Source: Clostridiales bacterium
GTDB lineage: Bacteria > Bacillota > Clostridia > Lachnospirales > Lachnospiraceae
DNA: 45,532 nt
Assembly: GCA_029007845.1 (NCBI GenBank)
Contig: JAQXIP010000095.1
Location: 1 to 45,532 of the forward strand
Direction of reading: 5' to 3'
Shown here: piece after piece, positions 8,123-17,480 of the stretch
How the letters are laid out: the number at the start of each line of letters is the position of its first letter
How positions within the stretch are numbered: position 1 is the first letter of the stretch
Program-made: the position numbers and the translations under genes
Notes under the pieces: generated by a model
The model's input: the letters and a program-made list of their open reading frames with translations, nothing else
What the model was told of the DNA's origin: nothing
The model's database searches: none

Positions 8123-10384
8123 ATGCCAAAATATTATTCAAAAGAAAAAAATGAGGATTTGTTTTTACAGCAGTTAAATCAGTTAGGCCAGATGCTTCAC
8201 GGGCTTCCAAAGCAGGGAAGTGCAGGAATGGATGAGATGGAGAATCTGGAGGATGTGCAGAAGATGTTCAAAAGCTACGAACTTCTTCGCAAAGATATCG
8301 CAAGCTATGCAAAAACAAAGGAAAAGAAGCGGGACGAATTATTTGAAAAGATTGACCGGGAACTGCAGAATGCAGCCGGGCTTTCCAGCCGAATCTATGA
8401 AGCTATGGCTAAGAATAGCCAGGAACCAATGAAAACGGAAGCAGGAAGGCAGTATTATCTTCTGGCTCAGAACCTGAATGCTGCCACATCCTATATCCAG
8501 AATATGAAAGAACGTCTGGAGCAGGATAAGGATTCAGCCGAACTGGATAGAGTAAATGATGAGAATCTCCAGGAAAGACAGAAATCAGAAGAAAACTGGG
8601 CTAATATTGGCAAGAAGTATCCGAAAGCCAATCCGGATGTGCTGGATGAGATCGTGAAAGCCTCAGGGGGAACGATTACCGATGACATCAGGAAACAGTT
8701 TGCAGATCATAATCAGGAACTGCAGATGGTGGAGGAGATGGAGCAGGTTTATCGTAAACAATATGTGCCGTTACATAATAACCTGGTTGCCGCAATTAAA
8801 AATGGCATGGAGCAGGAGAAAAAACAGATTGCCCATTGGGTTGGCTCTGTGAAAGAGGGACTGAAAAACTATGAGCAGAGTGCAGTGAAAGGAAGTGGGG
8901 ATTTTAAGAGTCTGGAAGAACCGGAATATCAGAAAGTTATGCGGGATGTGAAAGAGATTGCCGGTCAGACAGACATGAAAAGCAGGTGGCAGTTATTGCA
9001 AAAACTGAATCCGCTGAAAGAAAAAGTGGATCATTTTCTGGCAGAGTACTCCCATATGACTGGAAAGACCGGAGACGCAAAAAGTGAGATGAGACTGGCA
9101 CAGATGAATGCCCTAAGCCAGTATCTGGATACGGTGGAGAAGCAGAAGACCCTTTTTGCAGAAGATAATTCTTTTATTAAGAGGGGATGGGATTTTCGGG
9201 GCAAGCAACTGAGACCTGCAAGAGGATTCCAGGAATTTACCGAGGCATGGACGGATGAGCTGCGTGGACCGGGAAATGAGAAACATAAAGCAGAGGAAGC
9301 GAAGGCGCAGCCAAAACAGCCAAAGCAGGAACAGAGGCAGCAGACGGATCCTGCTGCGGGCAATATGCGGCAGGTGCATTTTGACGTGAGAAAGGACATG
9401 CCTGACAAGCCCCACAGTTCTTTTAAAAATCAGCTTAATAAGCTGTCATACTGTGCAAGAAAAGGTGCGATGAAGGAGGAGGCAGGTTATTCTAAGAATC
9501 GGGTGGAAAACTTTGAGGCCTATAATAAAATGGTAAGACATATCGATGCCATTACCAATCCAAAGGTAAATCTGCAAAGTAAAAACCCGGAGGCGATGGC
9601 ACGGTATTGGAATATGATTGGAGAGGATCTTAAGGCGATGGAAGACCTGCCGGAGTTTCTTGATCAGGAACTTCATGCAAACAAATGTGAATTAATGGGT
9701 CATAGAACAGGTGGTATCTATTATGAGATGAGGCAGAATATTCTTACGGTAAAAGATCATTATCAATTCATGAATGACCAGATGAAGAATAAAGAAATTA
9801 TGCAGAACCTGAAAAAGGAAAATGGAAAAAGCCTGGATCAGATAAAAGAGAGTGATGCATTTAAAAAAGCATCCAAATCGCTGAGGGGAAAAGAGCAGGT
9901 TCGCAAGGCCTTTAACCGGATGCTGGATTTTTATGAACACCGGAATGATGCCAAAAGAAGCGGGCACAAAGATTCTCCAGAGTATCAGAAAATGATTTCG
10001 TCCATCGAAAGTCTGGTAGGAAAAGACACGGAACCATGGAAAGACCGGATGGCACGTTTTAATAAGATGGAGATTTCGGATGTTGATAAAAAATTAGAGA
10101 ATATAAGGAAGGCGTCCAAAGAATACCTGGATGCAAAAAGGAAGCAGTTCCGTCCAATCTGGTCAACACAGCGAGACGTGCGGATATACCAGGCAGAAGC
10201 TCTTGTTAACTTTGTAGATACCGCCCGGGTGCAAAATAACTTTTTGATGCATGAGTCTCCACTGATTGATGCGGTGAACGAGGTAAAGGCACGGTCGAAT
10301 GAAGTGCAGCAGAAAGCTCCGGAGAAGGAAGCACCGAAGAAGGAAGCACCGGCACTTAATGCACCGGTGAATGCTGGACCTTGA
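8123..10384 (+). CDS. Paralogue 3 of the helical MP-family, tandem two-module form
   Basis: A 753-aa protein, start MPKYYSKEK, after the ribosome site AAGGAGG. Function unknown. It appears to be an internal duplication. Unit 1 (about 1-400) has EPMKTEAGRQYYLLAQN near residue 100 and a degenerate C-terminal module (LEEPEYQKVMRDVKEIAG). It ends in a Lys/Gln/Ala-rich linker (EEAKAQPKQPKQEQRQQ). Unit 2 (about 425-720) has CELMGHRTGGIYYEMRQN near residue 522 and an intact module from about 595 (HKDSPEYQKMISSIES, YLDAKRKQFRPIWSTQR). The end NFLMHESPLIDAV closely matches NYILHETPLITEV in paralogue 1. The internal linker resembles the C-terminal tails of the family, as if two genes had fused. The tail is Ala/Pro/Lys/Glu-rich. 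Probably co-transcribed with 6001. Confidence 0.8.
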   Translation: MPKYYSKEKNEDLFLQQLNQLGQMLHGLPKQGSAGMDEMENLEDVQKMFKSYELLRKDIASYAKTKEKKRDELFEKIDRELQNAAGLSSRIYEAMAKNSQEPMKTEAGRQYYLLAQNLNAATSYIQNMKERLEQDKDSAELDRVNDENLQERQKSEENWANIGKKYPKANPDVLDEIVKASGGTITDDIRKQFADHNQELQMVEEMEQVYRKQYVPLHNNLVAAIKNGMEQEKKQIAHWVGSVKEGLKNYEQSAVKGSGDFKSLEEPEYQKVMRDVKEIAGQTDMKSRWQLLQKLNPLKEKVDHFLAEYSHMTGKTGDAKSEMRLAQMNALSQYLDTVEKQKTLFAEDNSFIKRGWDFRGKQLRPARGFQEFTEAWTDELRGPGNEKHKAEEAKAQPKQPKQEQRQQTDPAAGNMRQVHFDVRKDMPDKPHSSFKNQLNKLSYCARKGAMKEEAGYSKNRVENFEAYNKMVRHIDAITNPKVNLQSKNPEAMARYWNMIGEDLKAMEDLPEFLDQELHANKCELMGHRTGGIYYEMRQNILTVKDHYQFMNDQMKNKEIMQNLKKENGKSLDQIKESDAFKKASKSLRGKEQVRKAFNRMLDFYEHRNDAKRSGHKDSPEYQKMISSIESLVGKDTEPWKDRMARFNKMEISDVDKKLENIRKASKEYLDAKRKQFRPIWSTQRDVRIYQAEALVNFVDTARVQNNFLMHESPLIDAVNEVKARSNEVQQKAPEKEAPKKEAPALNAPVNAGP

Positions 10385-10435
10385 TTCCGGAGTTGTCCCT
10401 TAGTTACATAGATTCAAAGAAAGAGAGGATAAATT

Positions 10436-12442
10436 ATGGCAGTATTTAATGGTTATGATAAAGTAAAAGAGGATAGCGAGAACCTACAGAATACGGTTGA
10501 GGAATTTCTGGCACTGCTTCCGGAAAAATACCGTTCCGGAGAGGAAATCGGGAACCAGAGCGCAGAGGGGGACGAGCTGGCTTTTCTCCGTGAATTTAAA
10601 AAAGCGGTCACTGCAGTAAATAAGATGAAACAGTCCTTAAGCAAAATCGGGGATGGTCTGTCATCTTATCAGAATGAAAAATCGGCCGAAGAGAGGAGAA
10701 GGATGGAACAGAATGCCAGAGAGGAACTGGAACAGATTAAGAACCAGCTTCCGGTCTTAAAAAACTGGTCTGAAAACGTTGCGCAGTATTATGCGAAGAA
10801 TGGCTTCGACGGATTGCAGGATGAAGAAGCACAGCAGATCTATAAAGCAAGCCTTCAGGCAAAGGCTCTGTGTTCCGGGGTGTCTCTTCTCTCCAGCCAG
10901 ATTGGACTGGATGGGATGGTGGCAGATCTCAAACAAAAAGAGAATCAAGTGAAAGGGTGTTACATCAGAGCTGCTCGTTTTGTGAATGAGAATGCCGGGA
11001 AGGATTTTACGAATCTGGAAGGAGAACTGGCTCACAATGCAGAAAAACTCTCCCAGGCTGAGAAGGAACTGGCACAAATGAAAGCAGATAACAAAGAGGC
11101 CGTTTTGTTGGAGGCAGAAAAGCAGGCTGGTCTGAAAGCGGGAAAGACCGCCAGTGAGTATAAGGCTCTGAATGACCAGATAAATCTGCTTAAAGACCAG
11201 ATGGGTAAAAAAGATGAGCTGCCTGAAGAGCAGGAGAAGCTGGATTCGCTGAATGGGAAGATTGCTGAGGCACAAAAGCAGGTACAGGAATGGGAAAAGC
11301 GTAAGAAGACCATGTCAGAGTTTTTGCTGGACAATCAAAAACTATTGGCAAAAGATTTCCGGATCCTTGATGATGTGAAGGAGAAACACATAACGATGGA
11401 TGAGACGCAGCTTCAGGAATTACAGCAGAGAGCTGAAGGACGCAGAAAACAGCAGGAAGAAACAGAGAAGGAACTGCGGGATATCGATAGCAATATTGAG
11501 AGATTCCAGAAAGTCAATGCCGCGTTTGCGAATGAGAAAAAAAGCTTAGAGCAGAGCATTGAACAGAAGAAGCAGCGTGAGGCAGAATGGAAAGTCATGC
11601 AGGAGCAGATCGAGGATCTTAAAAATAAGCTTCAGTCAAAAACCTCCGAATGCAAGGAAGTGGAAGCACAGTACCGGTCAGCAAAAAAAGCACTGGCTGC
11701 CTGGAAGGATTCGGTTAAGACGCTGGAAGAACGCTGTGGGTTACTTCAAAGAGAAGGGGAACAGCTTAAGGATGCGGTATCCCAGGTAGCTCACGGAAGC
11801 AAAGAATATGTACAGAAAGTAAACGATTATTCGGAACAGGTAAACCGGCTGGAGAATGTTGATGTGGAACTGACAGGTGAAGTCAGGGAGTCATTGAAAG
11901 GATTTTTGGATCGGGAGAAGGATGGTCAAAAAGACCAGAACCGTACAAACTCCAATGAGTTCAACAATATGATCAATGCACTGAAAGAGTCACAGAACGA
12001 ACAATGTACACCGCAGCAGATGAGAGAACTGGTTGACCGGCTGCAGCAGGCAGCACAGGCTTATAAAACAGCGAAAGAAAAACAATGGCGCCCATTCCCA
12101 TCTAATATGCGTCTGGCAAGACTGGGGCTGGCAGACAGCCTGATTCAGTACTGTCAGAATGTGAAGAAGCAGTATGAGAGTCTGGATGTGTCTATGGCAG
12201 AAATTAAGACGGAAAACAAGCTGGAAGAGATGAAAAAACATATTGGCAATGGCGAGGAAGAGAGAAAGCACAGTTATCTCGTTGGTCTCACTGCGGAAAG
12301 CAAGCGGTTTGAGCAGGAAAATAAGGAATTTGAACAGGAACCGATGGATGACCTGCCGGATATCGTAGAAGAGGATCAGCCTGAGCTGCAGGAGCCAGAG
12401 AATTCTGCACCTCAAAAAGATCCTGTGGAATTGGTAAAATAA
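10436..12442 (+). CDS. Paralogue 4 of the helical family, long coiled-coil form
   Basis: A 668-aa protein starting MAVFNGYDK, the only family member without the MP start. Residues about 160-480 are a long charged coiled coil (for example AEKLSQAEKELAQMKADNKE) that resembles SMC-like or myosin-like rods by composition only. The shared C-terminal module follows at about 486-590 (EKDGQKDQNRTNSNEFNNM, YKTAKEKQWRPFPSNMRLAR). An acidic tail of about 60 residues, rich in Glu and Pro, ends the protein. No signal peptide or membrane segment. The 51-base gap before it contains TTGTCCCT, a fragment of the conserved upstream element, but no full copy, so it is probably the last gene of the unit starting at 6001. 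A terminator follows. It is most like the 15052 product. Confidence 0.78.
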   Translation: MAVFNGYDKVKEDSENLQNTVEEFLALLPEKYRSGEEIGNQSAEGDELAFLREFKKAVTAVNKMKQSLSKIGDGLSSYQNEKSAEERRRMEQNAREELEQIKNQLPVLKNWSENVAQYYAKNGFDGLQDEEAQQIYKASLQAKALCSGVSLLSSQIGLDGMVADLKQKENQVKGCYIRAARFVNENAGKDFTNLEGELAHNAEKLSQAEKELAQMKADNKEAVLLEAEKQAGLKAGKTASEYKALNDQINLLKDQMGKKDELPEEQEKLDSLNGKIAEAQKQVQEWEKRKKTMSEFLLDNQKLLAKDFRILDDVKEKHITMDETQLQELQQRAEGRRKQQEETEKELRDIDSNIERFQKVNAAFANEKKSLEQSIEQKKQREAEWKVMQEQIEDLKNKLQSKTSECKEVEAQYRSAKKALAAWKDSVKTLEERCGLLQREGEQLKDAVSQVAHGSKEYVQKVNDYSEQVNRLENVDVELTGEVRESLKGFLDREKDGQKDQNRTNSNEFNNMINALKESQNEQCTPQQMRELVDRLQQAAQAYKTAKEKQWRPFPSNMRLARLGLADSLIQYCQNVKKQYESLDVSMAEIKTENKLEEMKKHIGNGEEERKHSYLVGLTAESKRFEQENKEFEQEPMDDLPDIVEEDQPELQEPENSAPQKDPVELVK

Positions 12443-12450
12443 TAAAATAG

Positions 12451-12506
12451 AAGAACCGTTCTTGATACGCCGGTTGGTTCCGGCAGGACAGGAACGGTTT
12501 TTGTTT
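12451..12506 (+). terminator. Branched hairpin terminator after paralogue 4
   Basis: AACCGTTC (12454-12461) pairs with GAACGGTT (12492-12499), and an inner stem GCCGG/CCGGC (12469-12484) lies inside. TTTTTGTTTTATTTG follows. It lies right after the stop at 12442 and just before copy D of the promoter-like element. Confidence 0.7.
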
Positions 12507-12510
12507 TATT

Positions 12511-12552
12511 TGTCCCTAATTTGTCATTACTCATATGTTATTCTGTATTCAG
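12511..12552 (+). promoter_or_regulatory. Conserved promoter-like element, copy D
   Basis: TGTCCCTAATTTGTCATT starts at 12511. TTTGTCA is at 12520-12526, then a 9-base gap, TGTTATTCT at 12536-12544 and GTATTCAG at 12545-12552. It lies directly after a terminator and would drive the long gene series from 12616 to 24484. Confidence 0.62.
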
Positions 12553-12615
12553 GATAAGAGATTTGAGAGATTTCATTGATGGATGCGGGGAAGAAGAAAA
12601 AAAGGAGGTTATGGT

Positions 12616-15000
12616 ATGCCAAATTATTATTCAAAATTAATGGGAGATTTCAACCAGTCACTTGAGTTAATGACAAGAAAGATTGATGCATGTAGAGGAT
12701 GGGCAGATAAGGATTTGGAGCCATTTGGATTTGATGCACTAAATACTATAAAAACAAATATTGATGGATTACAACTGTCATGGTCTCTTTGCTGGGACTA
12801 TTTGAATTCTTTGAAAGTGGAAGATAATCCTAATATGAGCCAGGAAGATCTGGAAAAGGCGCAGGATCGTAATTTTAAAGAGCTTGGCCAGGAGCTCGGG
12901 GAAATGGTGGCTCAAGTGAAAGAAGTAAAAGAAGCACTGAATGCGATGTCGGATTCGGAGAACGTGAATCTGGCTGGAAAAGAGGATCTGTATTATTTTG
13001 CAGAAGATATCCTTGCTTTGAAATCACACTATGATGCCATGGAAGCCCGTATCAATGAGCAGAAAGAAGCAGAGGAACTAGAGAAAACCGGAAAAGACCT
13101 GGCAGCAAAGAGAGAGGTTCTGCGGGAAAAGTATCCGGAACTGATGGTAGACTATAAAATACCGGAATTTACAGAAAAGATCAACGCATGCAGGGATATG
13201 GATGATGAGACCGTAAAAAGAGATTATCCGGATGTATATGATTTTCGCCAGTATATGAAGGAAGAACAGGCGTATAGTGCTCATTTTGCCGATGCAGAGA
13301 AACGGCTGGACCAGAAGAAGAGGGAGCAGGTTGTGTCGGTAATGGATAAGCTGGATGATTTCGTTAATATCCACATTGTAAAACAACAGAACGAAAATAT
13401 GCCGGAAGACTCCAGATATGAGAGCATGATAGAGGATCTGCAGGAAATCAAATCCATCAAAGATAAAAATGGTGAGGTGGATCTAGGCAGGATGGCCGAC
13501 AAGCTCCATCGTCTCTATGAGAAAACAGGAGAATATGTAAAAGACTTTATAAAAGTAAATAAGGGGAAGAACATAAAGGAGTTACCGGAATCTGCCACGT
13601 CTGGATATAAAATGGCACATGCACTGAATGTTTATCTTGGGACAGCAGCAGTTCAGACGGATTTTCTGGCAAAAAAGAATCCATATGACCGGAAGCTTGA
13701 GATATGGGAAACACTTCCATCTGATTCCATGTCTGTGGAATCCGCTCTGAAGCATTTTCAGAACGATGGGAGACAGAAAGCTACCTTTGATGAAATAGAC
13801 AAGCAGACGAATATGATGAGCCAGTTAAATCTACCAGTTCGGAATAAGGATATGGAGGCACTTCTTACCGGGGTAGTGAAGAAGAATACCCGGGAAACAC
13901 TGCAAACTCAATATAAACAGCTTACTGACAGCGTTGCCAGATTTGCCGATCCGCACAGAAAGCTGTCTGAGAAAGAAAAAGACAAGTGCTGGGAGGAGAT
14001 AGGTAAGAATCTGAAAGCCGTGGAAAAGCTGCCAGAGGCACTGGAACATTCGCTGAAAAAAGGGAATTTTGCATTGATGAAAACCAACCGCGGGCGCAGC
14101 CAGTATGCAATCTCACAAAGCATCCGCATGTTAAAGAATCATTACGATTTTATGTCCAGACGAATGGAAACAGAGCATGTGCTTAAGGAGTGCCGGCAGT
14201 TTATGAAAGACCGGGAACCGATCATCAATCATCTCAAAGATATGATTAAGAAAGCTGGGAAACTTAATGCGTTGAAGGAACAGTATGGAGTAACGCAATT
14301 GAAAGAAAATCTTAGAAATCCGGAGTTTGTTAAAAAAGAGCTGGGAGACTTATTGAAGAATCCGGAGTTTGTGGAAGGTATCCGCAATTTCAATGAACTT
14401 GATTCCAAGTACCATGTAAAAGTGATGGAAAAAGTACAGCCACAGCAGTGGCAGCGGGATCAGATCCGATCCGTCTGGGAACAGGTGAATGAGTTTTATT
14501 CCCATAAAGATGATGGGAAAACCAGATCCAGTAATTCCAAGGAATACAATGCGATGATAAAGTCTATGAAAGAATTTATCGATACCAATCCGGATAAGGT
14601 GGATTATGAGGACTTTAAGAAAGGACTTGCGGATCTTAACAATAAAGTAAATCAGTATATTGATGCAAAGGAAAAACAGTTTCATCCATTTTCCACTGTA
14701 CAGGGAAGTACCAGAATGGCATTCGCTAAGTGTCTGAACCGGTGTCTGGAAGTGGCTTCCAGAGAAAACCAGTGTTTAGATCATCAGATTCAGCAGGTAG
14801 AAAAAACGGTGGGGAACTTTAATAAGGCTTATGAGAAAAATCCTTCTCCGTTGACACCGGAAGAATTGATCAGTACCGGTTTCGGGCAGCTTTCAAGAGA
14901 AACGAAACAGCCGGCAGTGCAGCAGGAACATGTCAGTGAGGCGGCTCAGCATGAAGCACCTAAGAAGACAGAACCTTTGCTTGGAGGACCTGGAATCTAA
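12616..15000 (+). CDS. Paralogue 5 of the helical MP-family, two-module form
   Basis: A 794-aa protein of unknown function. The reading frame is open from 12583, but the ATG at 12616 has the ribosome site AAAGGAGG 7 bases upstream and gives the family start MPNYYSKL, so it is chosen. Unit 1 has LKSHYDAMEARINEQ and CRDMDDETVKRDYPDV, near-identical phrases to paralogue 2, then a degenerate module (MPEDSRYESMIEDLQEI and YKMAHALNVYLGTA). Unit 2 has MKTNRGRSQYAISQS with HYDFMSRRM, then an intact module at about 619-730 (HKDDGKTRSSNSKEYNAM, YIDAKEKQFHPFSTVQG, TRMAFAKCLNRCL). The tail ends EPLLGGPGI. Its likeness to the 6001 product across the whole length suggests gene duplication. First gene of the long unit driven by copy D. 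Confidence 0.8.
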   Translation: MPNYYSKLMGDFNQSLELMTRKIDACRGWADKDLEPFGFDALNTIKTNIDGLQLSWSLCWDYLNSLKVEDNPNMSQEDLEKAQDRNFKELGQELGEMVAQVKEVKEALNAMSDSENVNLAGKEDLYYFAEDILALKSHYDAMEARINEQKEAEELEKTGKDLAAKREVLREKYPELMVDYKIPEFTEKINACRDMDDETVKRDYPDVYDFRQYMKEEQAYSAHFADAEKRLDQKKREQVVSVMDKLDDFVNIHIVKQQNENMPEDSRYESMIEDLQEIKSIKDKNGEVDLGRMADKLHRLYEKTGEYVKDFIKVNKGKNIKELPESATSGYKMAHALNVYLGTAAVQTDFLAKKNPYDRKLEIWETLPSDSMSVESALKHFQNDGRQKATFDEIDKQTNMMSQLNLPVRNKDMEALLTGVVKKNTRETLQTQYKQLTDSVARFADPHRKLSEKEKDKCWEEIGKNLKAVEKLPEALEHSLKKGNFALMKTNRGRSQYAISQSIRMLKNHYDFMSRRMETEHVLKECRQFMKDREPIINHLKDMIKKAGKLNALKEQYGVTQLKENLRNPEFVKKELGDLLKNPEFVEGIRNFNELDSKYHVKVMEKVQPQQWQRDQIRSVWEQVNEFYSHKDDGKTRSSNSKEYNAMIKSMKEFIDTNPDKVDYEDFKKGLADLNNKVNQYIDAKEKQFHPFSTVQGSTRMAFAKCLNRCLEVASRENQCLDHQIQQVEKTVGNFNKAYEKNPSPLTPEELISTGFGQLSRETKQPAVQQEHVSEAAQHEAPKKTEPLLGGPGI

Positions 15001-15009
15001 GTTATCAAC

Positions 15010-15030
15010 CTTCTCCCGATCCGGGAGAAG
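15010..15030. other. Perfect 9-bp hairpin in the 15.0-kb intergenic gap
   Basis: CTTCTCCCG (15010-15018) pairs perfectly with CGGGAGAAG (15022-15030) around a 3-base loop. No T-run follows; instead the ribosome site GGGAGG of the next gene comes 8 bases later. It may be an RNA-stability or translation-control hairpin inside the operon rather than a terminator. Confidence 0.5.
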
Positions 15031-15051
15031 CAATCAAGGGAGGTAAAGATT

Positions 15052-17448
15052 ATGCCAAAAGATATCCGATTATACCACAAAGATTCTCCTTTCTGGAATG
15101 ATGTGGATGAGCTGAGAAATGTAGTAGAAGGCTTTATTAGCCGGGCACAGGGAATTGAAAATAGTAACGATCCGGAGTTGAAAGCACTTTACGAACGTCT
15201 TTCCCTGAACCACATTAGGGATTTACTGGTAGAGATGCAAAGGAAAAAGGATAAGCCTGATCTGGATGATGACGAGATTGTCACAAATGTACGTATTCTG
15301 GGAAATACGCTGAACCGTTTGTCAGAACAGTCACAGGAGATTGCAGACTGGATCGAGAGGAAAGGAAAAGAACAAAACCCCCAGGATGAAGAGAAAAAAT
15401 GGTCGCTTTTCCAGAATGAAAATGTGCAGGCTCTATACAAGCTTGGTCTGGAAGTAAAGTCTGTAGGTTCCCGGCTGGTGGTATGGGATGCTGCAAAAGA
15501 TCTGAAGGTGAAATGTAACGATTTTGAAGCCGCGTCTTCCCGGATGGAAATGGTATATGATGCCATGAATAAACTGGCAGAAAAATATCCCTCCGTTGAC
15601 TTTTCAAAGATAGATAAACTGCTTGAAGAAAATGTGCAGGAACAGGAGAGAATCAAAAAACAATTGAATGTATATAGCAGTGCCTATTTTGAAAAGCTGA
15701 AACAGGAAACACAGGAAGCTCAGGATGAGTTTTATCAACTGCTGGAACAGATGGAGCATCTGGAGGGAAAGTGGAAGGATGTAGAGAAGCGGGACTCAAA
15801 GCTGGAACAGATTAATGGTTTAATTGACGATTCTCTCAGGGAAGAAGAATCCTTAAACAAACAGGCAGAAGAGTTAAAAGAGTTTGTCAACCAGCAGGCC
15901 GGGCGTGTGTCTGATCTGGAAAAGGAACTGGAAGAAAAAAGCATAAAACGGGATCAGCTTGCCAAGGTGAAACAAGCCTGGGAAAAGAATACGAACGATA
16001 AGGCACTCCTTACCTATTGCCATGAACTGGATAAGACTGTTTATTTTAAAAAAATGGCTCAGCTAAAAACAGATCTGGAGACATATTTTGATACAAATAA
16101 AGAATTTGACTCGATAGCAAAAAATCCGTACGCCATGAAGAAGCTTGCAAAACTTCCACAAGCGTTTCAGATGGTGATAAACCAGTTTGAACGGATCAAA
16201 AAGGAAAATCCGTTATTTGACCAGTATTTCCATAAGGGGGATACCTATTTTAAACCGGAGCAGGTTATCGATGAACTGGATAAAGAGCTGCACCAGCGGG
16301 AGCACTTGATGGAGAACCTTTACAGAGAGGTTGCGGACAAAGAAGGTATAGAGACTTATAAGAGACAACTGGCTGGTCTGAGTGAGGCAGAATATGAGGT
16401 CGCAGCCCTGGAACAGGAGAAGGAACGCAGAAGCCGTGAAGTGTTACATAGCCAGAAGGAACTGAACGAAATAATGACAAAACTGGATCCCCATTTTCGA
16501 ATTCAGCAGGCAAAGGAGGCAATTGCCGAAATATGGGGAGAACAGGAGGCACTTCCGGATCTGATGGAAGGCCTGGACAGCGTAAAGAATGTTGGTGAGA
16601 TGCATGGGATTGTGGATGCTTTTACGGAAACAAACCATATGTATGGAAAAGAGGCAGCTCCTGATTCAGAGTTTGTAGAGGATTTAAAGGCGAAGCAGAA
16701 GCTGGCGAATATGAGGTTGAAAGACGCTAAGAAGCAATTAAAGGAGGCTTACAACCTGCAAAATGCAGCACTGAAAAAGCTGACCAGTCTGGAAAACCGG
16801 AAAATTTCCCTGAACAGGCTGAAAACAGAGGTGGATTATCAGTTTGCTGATTATTCCGACAGGTACGCCAATTATTTTAAGAGGGGAAGGCGGGTACAGG
16901 AGTCATCCCGGGATGCTTTTCGTAAGTTCATTGACAATGTGAAGACTGGTCTTGGACAGATTAAGAGCCGGAAAGAGGATGGTAAAGAGCCGAGTCATAG
17001 GGATAGTGATGAATATACGAGAATGATTGCATCCCTGGATAGTCTGGATCAAATTAAAGATCCGGCTGGTCTCAAGACAGCCCTGGCCGACATTAAAAAA
17101 TCGGCTCAGGATTATAAGACAGCAAAGCTTAACGGCATCAAGGCATTTTTTACCTGGATTCCTTCGGATATGCGTCATGCAAGGCTTGCTTTTGCAGATA
17201 GTGTGGCTGCGTACTGTGAGAATATGGAGGCAGAACTGCACATGCTGGAACAGCAGGTAACAGATGTACTGGAACAGAGTGGGCAATCCCAGAAGATCCG
17301 GGATATGGCAGCTTGGCCAACGGATAAAGAGAAAACGGATAAAAAGGCATTTTATGAAAAGATGGCTAAGATGCAAAAAGACTTTTTAAAGGTAAAACAG
17401 CCGGTAAATGAGGAAGTGCAGCCGAAACAGCCGGGAATGAATCCTTAA
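15052..17448 (+). CDS. Paralogue 6 of the helical MP-family, long coiled-coil form
   Basis: A 798-aa protein, the longest of the family, start MPKDIRLYH after the ribosome site GGGAGG. Function unknown. The N-terminal helical region includes FQNENVQALYKLGLEVKS, which corresponds to the QIYKASLQAKALCSG segment of paralogue 4. Residues about 170-600 are mostly charged coiled coil. The C-terminal module lies at about 621-735 (SRKEDGKEPSHRDSDEYTRM, YKTAKLNGIKAFFTWIPSD, MRHARLAFADSVAAYCENM). The tail, rich in Lys, Gln and Pro, ends QPGMNP. No signal peptide or membrane segment. Only 32 bases separate it from the lipoprotein gene downstream, so they are probably co-transcribed. Confidence 0.8.
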   Translation: MPKDIRLYHKDSPFWNDVDELRNVVEGFISRAQGIENSNDPELKALYERLSLNHIRDLLVEMQRKKDKPDLDDDEIVTNVRILGNTLNRLSEQSQEIADWIERKGKEQNPQDEEKKWSLFQNENVQALYKLGLEVKSVGSRLVVWDAAKDLKVKCNDFEAASSRMEMVYDAMNKLAEKYPSVDFSKIDKLLEENVQEQERIKKQLNVYSSAYFEKLKQETQEAQDEFYQLLEQMEHLEGKWKDVEKRDSKLEQINGLIDDSLREEESLNKQAEELKEFVNQQAGRVSDLEKELEEKSIKRDQLAKVKQAWEKNTNDKALLTYCHELDKTVYFKKMAQLKTDLETYFDTNKEFDSIAKNPYAMKKLAKLPQAFQMVINQFERIKKENPLFDQYFHKGDTYFKPEQVIDELDKELHQREHLMENLYREVADKEGIETYKRQLAGLSEAEYEVAALEQEKERRSREVLHSQKELNEIMTKLDPHFRIQQAKEAIAEIWGEQEALPDLMEGLDSVKNVGEMHGIVDAFTETNHMYGKEAAPDSEFVEDLKAKQKLANMRLKDAKKQLKEAYNLQNAALKKLTSLENRKISLNRLKTEVDYQFADYSDRYANYFKRGRRVQESSRDAFRKFIDNVKTGLGQIKSRKEDGKEPSHRDSDEYTRMIASLDSLDQIKDPAGLKTALADIKKSAQDYKTAKLNGIKAFFTWIPSDMRHARLAFADSVAAYCENMEAELHMLEQQVTDVLEQSGQSQKIRDMAAWPTDKEKTDKKAFYEKMAKMQKDFLKVKQPVNEEVQPKQPGMNP

Positions 17449-17480
17449 TATAAAACAGATGGAAATTGGAGGATATTGAT

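Noticed and set aside
10900..11900. SMC or phage tape-measure protein
   Set aside because: Only coiled-coil composition matches. No Walker motifs, hinge or membrane segments and no phage genes nearby; the shared C-terminal module places it in the local family.
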